DNA of 5,011 bases from Acidobacteriota bacterium. GTDB lineage: Bacteria; Acidobacteriota; Vicinamibacteria; Vicinamibacterales; UBA8438. The position numbers were made by a program, and so were the translations under genes. Under the pieces are notes generated by a model. The model did no database searches. It was not told where the DNA came from and saw only the letters and a list, made by a program, of their open reading frames with translations. The stretch covers positions 11,234 to 16,244 of the forward strand of contig DQEK01000127.1 in the NCBI GenBank assembly GCA_003533545.1, written 5' to 3'. Of this stretch, positions 1-5,011 are shown piece by piece. The stretch's first letter is position 1; each line of letters opens with the position of its first letter.

Positions 1-1
1 G

Positions 2-898
2 GGCGAGCCGGTCTGGCCGATTGAGGAACGCGCTGTGCCGGCGTCGGTTGTGCCGGGTGAGCGGCTCTCGAACACGCAGCCGTTTCCGACCAAGCCGGCG
101 CCGCTTGAAGCGCTCGGATTGCCCGAAGAAAACGTGATCGACTTCACGCCTGAACTCAGGGCCGAAGCGCTCGAGATCATGAGCAACTTCCGGGTCGGCG
201 GGCCCTACATGCCGCCGTTGAACGAAGGGCACACCCAGAGTGTGCAGGGGTGGATTGGCTGTTCGGGCGGTCTGAACATCACCAACCCGGCGGTGGCCGA
301 CCCGACCACGGGCATTCTGTATCAGCCGTCGGCGCCGGGGTGCTCTGGTCGACTGGTGCAACCGGGAATCAACGCCGACGGTGATACCCACAGCTGTACG
401 TCGTCTGAGGGAGATTGTTGGACCACTGGAACGACGATTTCAGACTGGGTACAGGGTGGCGGTGTGGGCTGGGCAGGTCCGCAAGGGTTGCCGATGCATA
501 AGCCTCCATACAACCGTGTCACCGCCATCGACATGAACACCGGTGAGCACCTGTGGTGGCAGCCAATTGGTGAGGCGTCTAACCGGATGAAAAATCATCC
601 CGCTTTGCAGGGGGTGGATCTGTCTGGTGTAGGGGGCGGCGGCCGGGCTGTCTCGATGGTGACTGGCAGTCTGTTGTTGACGACACGGGGGTCAAACGGT
701 CCTGCCGTGCTCGATGCACGAAACAAATTGACCGGTGAGCTCGTTGGCACTACCGAACTGCCGGCGCCGGGTCAATACGGCATGATGACTTATATGCATG
801 AGGGCCAACAGTACATCGTCGTTCAGGTGGCGCAGGGTGGCGTGATGCAAGGGTCGCTCGCCGCGTTGAAGTTGCCGGGCGGTGATGATGGCCACTGA
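2..898 (+). CDS. PQQ-dependent dehydrogenase (quinoprotein beta-propeller), C-terminal part, 5' end outside window
   Basis: The frame is open from base 2 to the TGA at 896-898 (298 residues), so the true start lies upstream; the GTG at 35 is an internal valine. Family knowledge: membrane or periplasmic quinoproteins of the glucose/alcohol dehydrogenase type oxidise sugars or alcohols using PQQ in an eight-bladed propeller. Seen: the opening GEPVWPIEER and the following PTKPAP segment match the stretch before the last blades in these enzymes. PTTGILYQPS (about residues 101-110), AIDMNTGEHLWWQPIGEA (about 175-192), KLTGEL and MTYMHEGQQYIVVQVAQGG (about 262-280) are propeller-blade repeats and the usual C-terminal closure. 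No CXXCH haem site follows, so this is not the quinohaemoprotein type. Four cysteines at about 87, 114, 132 and 139 could form disulfides in an exported protein. Substrate cannot be told. A hairpin terminator follows. Confident of family, not of subfamily. Confidence 0.88.
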   Translation, partial: GEPVWPIEERAVPASVVPGERLSNTQPFPTKPAPLEALGLPEENVIDFTPELRAEALEIMSNFRVGGPYMPPLNEGHTQSVQGWIGCSGGLNITNPAVADPTTGILYQPSAPGCSGRLVQPGINADGDTHSCTSSEGDCWTTGTTISDWVQGGGVGWAGPQGLPMHKPPYNRVTAIDMNTGEHLWWQPIGEASNRMKNHPALQGVDLSGVGGGGRAVSMVTGSLLLTTRGSNGPAVLDARNKLTGELVGTTELPAPGQYGMMTYMHEGQQYIVVQVAQGGVMQGSLAALKLPGGDDGH

Positions 899-928
899 GT
901 AAGTTCACGGTGAAGTCGTGTGTGAAAT

Positions 929-966
929 GGGCCCGGGGGATGGCTCCTCGGGCCCGTCGTGTTTTT
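929..966 (+). terminator. Putative intrinsic terminator after the PQQ dehydrogenase
   Basis: A 10-bp stem is formed by 929-938 and 946-955 (GGGCCCG pairs with CGGGCCC, then one G-T wobble and two G-C pairs), with a 7-base loop. A run of five T follows at 962-966. The T run starts six bases after the stem rather than directly, so termination may be less efficient than at a canonical site. The position, 30 bases after the stop of the upstream gene, fits a terminator. Confidence 0.6.
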
Positions 967-967
967 C

Positions 968-991
968 GGCTGCGTATAATCGCAGCCTGCG
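968..991 (+). repeat. Perfect inverted repeat framing TATAAT, with a third half-site
   Basis: GGCTGCG (968-974) and CGCAGCC (981-987) are exact reverse complements separated by the six bases TATAAT. CGCAG (981-985) also forms an inverted repeat with CTGCG at 987-991, so CTGCG occurs at 970-974 and 987-991 as a direct repeat 17 bases apart with its complement between. This could be an operator for a dimeric regulator or alternative small hairpins. The repeat is seen directly; the function is inference. Confidence 0.5.
975..980 (+). promoter_or_regulatory. Candidate -10 box (TATAAT) for the NYN/LOTUS gene
   Basis: An exact TATAAT lies 95 bases upstream of the GTG start at 1075, which would give a leader of roughly 85-90 bases. 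At 16-18 base spacing the -35 position falls in the 3' arm of the upstream hairpin (about 951-958) and bears no resemblance to TTGACA, so this is a -10-only promoter, depends on an activator, or is chance. The box sits exactly between the two arms of an inverted repeat. Confidence 0.4.
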
Positions 992-1062
992 GGTGCTCAT
1001 GGACGGGCAACGGAAGTTGGTCCTGGGCGTCGCCCTCGCTTGGTTAAGAGCACGCTTCGGAT

Positions 1063-1069
1063 GGAGGAG
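1063..1069 (+). promoter_or_regulatory. Shine-Dalgarno GGAGGAG for the NYN/LOTUS gene
   Basis: GGAGGAG at 1063-1069 ends five bases before the GTG at 1075. This strong match decides for the GTG start, from which the conserved NYN strand-1 motif begins within about ten residues. Confidence 0.75.
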
Positions 1070-1074
1070 TATTC

Positions 1075-1893
1075 GTGACCGGTGAAGGAAATCTCGCGGT
1101 GTTTTGTGACTTTGAGAACATCGCGCTCGGCGTGCGTGATGCGAAGCTCACCCAGTTTGACATCCGGCCGGTGGTTGAACGACTACTCTTGAAGGGCAGT
1201 ATTGTTGCGAAGAAGGCCTACTGTGACTGGGACCGCTACAAGGAATACAAGCCGACAATGCACGAGGCGGCGTTTGAACTTATCGAGATCCCGCACGCGC
1301 GGCAATCAGGGAAGAACTCCGCCGATATTCGGATGGTCGTCGATGCTCTCGACCTGTGCTACACGAAGGAGCATATCGATACGTTCGTCATCGTGTCGGG
1401 CGATTCTGACTTTTCGCCGCTGGTGAGCAAGTTGCGGGAAAACGCCAAGTCGGTCATCGGCGTCGGAGTGAAGAATTCCACTTCAGATTTACTGATGAAC
1501 AACTGCGATGAATTCATCTTCTACGACGACCTCGTGTCTGAGCGCCAACGGACCCCTCGAACCTCTCGGAGCCAGACACGCGGGAAGACCGGTGGGTCGG
1601 CAAAGAAACGGAATCCTCCGGTGGCTCCAGACGATCCAGTCCAGAGGGCACTGGAGCTGGTCGTACAGACGGCGGAGGCGATTTATTCCGAACGCGGAGA
1701 CCGGGCCAAACTCTGGGGTTCGATGATCAAGCAAACCCTTAAGCGTCGACGCCCTGGTTTTAACGAGTCGTCGTATGGGTTCGGGTCGTTCAACGACCTG
1801 CTTGAAGAGGCGCAGTCGAGAGGCTTGCTTGAGCTCGATCTTGACGAACGGTCCGGCGGCTACGTCATCTCTGCGATCTCGCGGGAGTCGTGA
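1075..1893 (+). CDS. NYN domain (PIN-like putative RNase) protein with C-terminal OST-HTH/LOTUS domain
   Basis: 272 residues from GTG with a strong Shine-Dalgarno. The N-terminal NYN domain (LabA/DUF88 type, about residues 5-155) has the family's acidic sites: D12, E14 and N15 in FCDFENI, D84 and D90 in SADIRMVVDAL, and D110 and D112 in VIVSGDSDF. In the PIN-like fold these residues coordinate metal for RNA cleavage. Residues about 156-187 are a basic, Ser/Thr/Pro-rich linker. Residues about 188-268 look like an OST-HTH/LOTUS winged helix, with the typical WGSMIKQTLKRRRPGFNESSYGFGSFNDLL pattern around 214-243 (described, not a database hit). LOTUS domains are reported to bind RNA, so a cytoplasmic RNA-processing or decay role is likely; the target is unknown. 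No signal peptide or membrane segment is visible. The stop codon coincides with the point where a second coding frame takes over downstream, suggesting coupling to the next frame. Confidence 0.9.
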   Translation: MTGEGNLAVFCDFENIALGVRDAKLTQFDIRPVVERLLLKGSIVAKKAYCDWDRYKEYKPTMHEAAFELIEIPHARQSGKNSADIRMVVDALDLCYTKEHIDTFVIVSGDSDFSPLVSKLRENAKSVIGVGVKNSTSDLLMNNCDEFIFYDDLVSERQRTPRTSRSQTRGKTGGSAKKRNPPVAPDDPVQRALELVVQTAEAIYSERGDRAKLWGSMIKQTLKRRRPGFNESSYGFGSFNDLLEEAQSRGLLELDLDERSGGYVISAISRES

Positions 1894-2140
1894 CGCCGAC
1901 GTCGCCTGGGCGCGTTACCTGGTCTTTCCGTTCTCACTGGAGTCGGGCAAGCTTGGGGACTTTCTGGCCACGATCTACACCGAGTGGTTCCCGAATCATG
2001 CCGAGGGCGTGCAACCCGCGAGCGGCGAACACATCCAAACGTTCAAGTCAAACTCGGAGTTGGAGGCACTCGAGCCCGGAGCGGCAATCCCTCCGACTCT
2101 GCGGTTAGACGGAGAGATCTGGGTCCCGGTGGGCTCGTGA
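1829..2140 (+). CDS. Small unrecognised protein, start uncertain; possibly a frameshifted extension of the NYN gene
   Basis: I do not recognise this product. From about 1892 to the TGA at 2138-2140 the frame reads like real protein (about 82 residues, including WARYLVFPFSLESGKLGDF and ending DGEIWVPVGS), with mostly G or C in third codon positions. Upstream of 1892 the same frame is Arg/Ser-rich out-of-phase NYN sequence. No ATG, GTG or TTG exists in frame between 1844 and 2008. Possible starts inside the NYN gene are TTG 1829 (GAGAGG at 1818-1823, five bases upstream; used here, 103 residues), TTG 1841 and ATG 1775. A GTG at 1890 overlaps the NYN stop as GTGA but opens a third, unprotein-like frame. 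So the product may instead be made by frameshifting, or the window may carry a one-base error or mutation. No signal peptide or membrane helix is evident. The coding stretch is moderately sure; the start is not. Confidence 0.5.
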   Translation: MSSILTNGPAATSSLRSRGSRDADVAWARYLVFPFSLESGKLGDFLATIYTEWFPNHAEGVQPASGEHIQTFKSNSELEALEPGAAIPPTLRLDGEIWVPVGS

Positions 2141-2204
2141 TCGTGCAGGTTCGGCTGCGTCCACGGACTAGCCTGTAGCTTTGCAGCTCGCGTCGGGGCG
2201 TCTC

Positions 2205-3695
2205 CTACGCTACGAGTCCAGCGAGCAGATAGAGGAAGACGGTTCCACTTGCCGCGAGCAGTGAATACGGTAGTTGCGTGCGTACGTGGTCGATGTGGTC
2301 TGACCAAGCGGCCATTGACGAGATCAACGTGGTGTCACTGATCGGTGAACAGTGGTCGCCGAACACGCCGCCGCCCAGTACTGCGCTGACGACTAACGGT
2401 ACCGACACTGACGCCCCGTCAAGGTTCATGGAGGCGGCGATTGGCAGCGCTACCGGGACCATGATGGCAAACGTCCCCCAACTGGTACCCGTGGCGAAGG
2501 CCATGGCTCCGGCCGTGAGAAATACCAGCGGGGCCACAAGAAGCGGAGTCAAATAGGGCGTTACTCGCTCGGCAATAAAGGCGCCCGTGCCCAACGTATC
2601 GCAGATGTCGCCGACTGCAAATGCCAGCACCAGTAATGTCGCGATGGGCAACATGGCGCGTGCACCGCGAAAAGCCGCGCGGGCGAGTGTGCCCAGCGGA
2701 AGCACGCGAGCGGTGGCCACGAGCACCGCGCTGGTGCCCAGTGCAGCCAGCACGCCCCACAGGACCGCTGTTGAACCCGAGGCTGCGTCGAGGTAATCCA
2801 CTAGTGTTGGAGACGGCACGCCATCTCGCTGTACCCCTACGACACCCGTGACTGCGATGCCGAGAAGCACTGTCGCAACCAGCACGATCAGGGGAATTAT
2901 GAGACGGTGCGCGCGAGGCGGCGCCTCGTCGTATGCGTCGAGCAAAATCGCGTCGTTCACGACGGGCCGCGCGTCGTTGGCGATAGTGGTCCCTTCTGTC
3001 CTTGCCCGCCGTTCGGCCGTTTTCATCGGGCCAACGTCCCATCCCGTGGCAGCGATCACGAACACGAGGGCTACCGACAAGAGCGCGTAGAAGTTCAGCG
3101 GCACCGCGGCGAGGAATACGCTCAGCGGTGCGTGCTCGCCGAGCATGCCCATCGACGCTTGCGTGGTCAGTAGGCCGAGGATTAGTGCGCCCCAGCTGTT
3201 GATTGGTATGAGCATGCATACCGGAGCTGAGGTGGCGTCGCAGATGTAGGCGAGTTTCTCGCGCGCCATCCGAAGACGGTCGAACATCGGACGCGCCACC
3301 GCGCCGACGACCAGGCAGGTAATCGTGGACTCGACAAACACGCCGAGTCCGAGCGTGGCGGCGAGGAGCCGCACGCCGCGCCGGCTGGTAGCCCAGCGCC
3401 AGCGGGCTACCCAAACTAGAAATCCCGCTACGCCTCCTGTTCGTTGCACGAGCAGAAGTAGCGCTCCCATAAGGAGCGTAAAGGCGATAACCCGTATCTG
3501 GTCGGGATCAGCGAAAACGTCGATGAGGCCTCGAACGGTGGCGACGGATCCCGGCAGAGGGTGACTCGTAGCGATTATCCACCCGACCCAGGTTCCCGCG
3601 AGTAGCGAGGGGACCGCGCGGCGGCTGGCGACGGCCAGAGCGATCGCGAGGACCGGTGGCACGACCGAGAGCCAGCCGAATCCTGGTGTGTCCAT
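2205..3695 (-). CDS. NhaC-family Na+/H+ antiporter
   Basis: 496 residues, a full-length size for the family, starting at ATG 3693-3695 on the minus strand. It is a polytopic inner-membrane protein with about 11-13 hydrophobic segments (for example near 8-24, 28-45, 66-84, 108-132, 190-216, 264-286, 308-330, 346-362, 384-420, 428-446 and 478-495). Conserved family stretches are ICDATSAPVCMLIPINSWG around 151-169, ATGTSWGTF around 401-409, GDHCSPISDTT around 446-456 and DHIDHVRTQLPY around 466-477. NhaC-type carriers exchange Na+ (some relatives exchange organic acids) for protons. Residues about 223-262 form a polar loop between the two halves. The Shine-Dalgarno is weak (GAAG about ten bases before the ATG). 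The gene is convergent with the NYN unit and divergent from the sugar dehydrogenase, so it is probably monocistronic. Ion specificity cannot be read from sequence; a role as another NhaC-superfamily transporter is possible. Confidence 0.9.
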   Translation of the reverse strand: MDTPGFGWLSVVPPVLAIALAVASRRAVPSLLAGTWVGWIIATSHPLPGSVATVRGLIDVFADPDQIRVIAFTLLMGALLLLVQRTGGVAGFLVWVARWRWATSRRGVRLLAATLGLGVFVESTITCLVVGAVARPMFDRLRMAREKLAYICDATSAPVCMLIPINSWGALILGLLTTQASMGMLGEHAPLSVFLAAVPLNFYALLSVALVFVIAATGWDVGPMKTAERRARTEGTTIANDARPVVNDAILLDAYDEAPPRAHRLIIPLIVLVATVLLGIAVTGVVGVQRDGVPSPTLVDYLDAASGSTAVLWGVLAALGTSAVLVATARVLPLGTLARAAFRGARAMLPIATLLVLAFAVGDICDTLGTGAFIAERVTPYLTPLLVAPLVFLTAGAMAFATGTSWGTFAIMVPVALPIAASMNLDGASVSVPLVVSAVLGGGVFGDHCSPISDTTLISSMAAWSDHIDHVRTQLPYSLLAASGTVFLYLLAGLVA

Positions 3696-3776
3696 GGGGT
3701 CTTCATCGTATCGCCGTTCAGACGGGTTTCAGTAGAATGAGTGGCACGTGTTCTTCCTCAGACTTGGAGGTTGCCC
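3696..3776. promoter_or_regulatory. Divergent intergenic region with weak promoter candidates
   Basis: These 81 bases separate two divergent start codons and must hold both 5' control regions if each gene has its own promoter. On the plus strand TAGAAT at 3733-3738 is one mismatch from TATAAT, but no -35 is visible. On the minus strand TACGAT (plus 3705-3710) is a weaker -10 match. The palindrome CACGTG lies at 3745-3750, close to where a plus-strand transcript would begin. All are inference from short matches. Confidence 0.3.
3766..3770 (+). promoter_or_regulatory. Shine-Dalgarno GGAGG for the sugar dehydrogenase-like gene
   Basis: GGAGG at 3766-3770 lies six bases before the ATG at 3777. 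It decides for this start, which also places a basic, hydrophobic signal-like segment at the N terminus. Confidence 0.75.
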
Positions 3777-5011
3777 ATGCTCAGCAGGCCCACGGCGTGG
3801 CGTCGTTTTGCACCTTGGTTCGTTCTGGCCGGCGTGGTGAGCGTCGTCGTGATGGTCGGGGCGGCCAAGCAGCGGCGTCCTGCGGGTGCGAACTCGCCTC
3901 AAATTGATTCTGGTCGCCCCCCCGGGCTTCCTCGGAACGCATTGCCGGACGCAGTCGTGCTCAACACGCACGAGATCGAGGAAGTGCGGGTGGTGACAGT
4001 AGCCCGTGGGCTCTCACACCCTTGGGGGATGGCGTTTCTGCCTGGTGGCGACATGCTCGTGACTGAGCGACAGGGACGACTGCGAATGGTGCGTAACAGT
4101 GCCCTCGATCCCGAACCGGTCGATGGTGTACCCGTGGTTCTGTCACGAGGATTGGCGGGGTTGATGGATGTCGCGTTGCACCCGGACTTCCTCAGAAATC
4201 GCCTCGTCTATCTCAGTTACACCCGGCCGCTTGGCGAAACTGAGGGGACGGTGGCGTTAGTTCGTGGTCGTCTCGACGGGATGGCTCTACGGGATGTTGA
4301 AGACGTCTTTGTTGCCGAATCATGGGGCGGGTCGACTGCTTCGGCGCGCATCGCGTTTGCGCCGGACGGGTTGCTCTACATGACGGTTGGTGGTGCGTTT
4401 GGCACCAACCCAGGCGAATCGAAGGCGCAGAATCCGAACAGCCATGCCGGCAAGGTCTTGCGTTTGCGCGACGATGGCACCGTACCCGATGACAACCCGT
4501 TCGTAGGTCGCGATGGGTACAAGCCAGAAATTTTTTCGATGGGGCACCGTAACCAACAGGGCTTGACATTCCACCCGGTGACGGCGGTTCCCCTCGTGAC
4601 CGAACATGCCGTGCAGGGGGGCGACGAGTTGAATGTCATCGAGCCCGGACGGAATTACGGCTGGCCAGTCGTGTCCTATGGGCGGCACTATGGTGGGGCT
4701 CGGGTGACGGACCGATTTTGGGCCGATGGCATGGAGGAACCACTTGTCTTCTGGGTACCGTCGATTGCACCGTCCGGTCTCACCTTTTACACCGGCGACC
4801 GGTTCCCCGAGTGGCGGGGGAACCTGTTCGTGGGGTCCTTGATGACCGGGCGCATCGGGCGCACCGGGCATCTTGAGCGCATCGTTTTCAATGAGGACGG
4901 TGAGGAAGTGGCCCGTGAGTGGCTATTAACTGAGTTACGCCGACGCATTCGAGACGTGAAGCAGGGCCCTGACGGATTGCTGTACGTGCTGACAGAGGAA
5001 AATCAGGCTGC
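3777..5011 (+). CDS. PQQ-dependent sugar dehydrogenase-like protein (glucose/sorbosone dehydrogenase family), 3' end outside window
   Basis: The frame is open from ATG 3777 to the window edge (411 codons); probably only a few tens of residues are missing. Residues 1-30 are a signal peptide or anchor (WRR followed by a hydrophobic stretch to VGAA), so export is expected. Residues about 70-411 are a six-bladed propeller like soluble glucose dehydrogenase and E. coli YliI/Asd. Seen: GLSHPWGMAFLPGG (78-91), LMDVALHPDF (129-138), GHRNQQGL (256-263, with the Arg-Asn pair that contacts PQQ or substrate in relatives), GGDELN (281-286), GRNYGWPVVSYG (291-302), SIAPSGLTFYTGDRFPEW (329-346) and IRDVKQGPDGLLYVL (391-405). 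Oddities: where relatives have the catalytic His (HxxGR), this protein has T187 (TASAR). Where relatives have H/Q-G-P near the calcium site, it has H277-A-V. It may therefore be a divergent dehydrogenase or a binding protein. Family assignment is firm; activity is not. Confidence 0.88.
   Translation, partial: MLSRPTAWRRFAPWFVLAGVVSVVVMVGAAKQRRPAGANSPQIDSGRPPGLPRNALPDAVVLNTHEIEEVRVVTVARGLSHPWGMAFLPGGDMLVTERQGRLRMVRNSALDPEPVDGVPVVLSRGLAGLMDVALHPDFLRNRLVYLSYTRPLGETEGTVALVRGRLDGMALRDVEDVFVAESWGGSTASARIAFAPDGLLYMTVGGAFGTNPGESKAQNPNSHAGKVLRLRDDGTVPDDNPFVGRDGYKPEIFSMGHRNQQGLTFHPVTAVPLVTEHAVQGGDELNVIEPGRNYGWPVVSYGRHYGGARVTDRFWADGMEEPLVFWVPSIAPSGLTFYTGDRFPEWRGNLFVGSLMTGRIGRTGHLERIVFNEDGEEVAREWLLTELRRRIRDVKQGPDGLLYVLTEENQA

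Noticed and set aside
1025..1035. GGGC-GTC-GCCC mini hairpin in the leader of the NYN gene
   Set aside because: A four-pair stem is expected by chance in this GC-rich sequence and is not near the ribosome binding site.
1890..2108. GTG-started frame overlapping the NYN stop as GTGA
   Set aside because: The start position is attractive, but the product is Ser/Arg/Pro-rich and shadow-like, while the other plus-strand frame over the same bases has protein-like composition and GC-rich third positions.
2173..2186. Small hairpin between the convergent genes (CTGTA, loop GCTT, TGCAG)
   Set aside because: Only five pairs including one wobble, and no T run on either strand; not enough to call a bidirectional terminator. 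Nothing else is visible in 2141-2204.
2419..3414. Long minus-strand open frame (331 codons) inside the antiporter gene
   Set aside because: It is a different frame of the same strand as the antiporter, extremely rich in Arg, His and Gly, with no recognisable domain; a GC-driven shadow.
4320..4871. Minus-strand open frame of 183 codons opposite the sugar dehydrogenase-like gene
   Set aside because: The plus strand carries conserved propeller motifs throughout this interval; the antisense product shows no family resemblance.
4848..4872. Short tandem GGGCGCAYC repeat
   Set aside because: Two and a partial copy encoding GRIGRTGH within a conserved propeller region; explained by coding and codon bias.

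Overview
The window is about 5 kb of GC-rich chromosomal bacterial DNA with densely packed genes. The gene set is two pyrroloquinoline-quinone (PQQ) type beta-propeller dehydrogenases, a NYN/LOTUS putative RNA nuclease and an NhaC-family antiporter. It resembles genomes of Acidobacteriota (Vicinamibacteria-like) or other environmental PQQ-rich bacteria. That assignment is an inference from gene style only; there is no rRNA or other phylogenetic marker here.

Layout: (1) 2-898 (+) is the C-terminal part of a large PQQ propeller dehydrogenase cut by the left edge. (2) 899-1074 is a compact control region: a GC-rich hairpin followed by a T run (terminator-like), then a perfect TATAAT lying in the centre of a perfect 7-bp inverted repeat, then a strong Shine-Dalgarno. 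(3) 1075-1893 (+) is a NYN (PIN-like nuclease) plus OST-HTH/LOTUS protein. (4) About 1829-2140 (+) is a small, unrecognised reading frame whose protein-like part begins exactly where the NYN gene stops, one frame over, with no conventional start codon. This is the least conventional spot in the window. (5) 2205-3695 (-) is a full-length NhaC-family Na+/H+ antiporter, convergent with the preceding pair. (6) 3696-3776 is an 81-base divergent intergenic region. (7) 3777-5011 (+) is an exported PQQ-dependent sugar dehydrogenase-like protein (glucose/sorbosone dehydrogenase family) running off the right edge.

The genes do not form one obvious pathway. The two PQQ enzymes suggest periplasmic oxidation of alcohols or sugars, but they belong to different propeller families and are separated by an oppositely oriented antiporter. 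The NYN/LOTUS gene and the small frame after it look like one transcription unit, possibly one frameshifted product. No mobile element, CRISPR array, tRNA or rRNA was seen.
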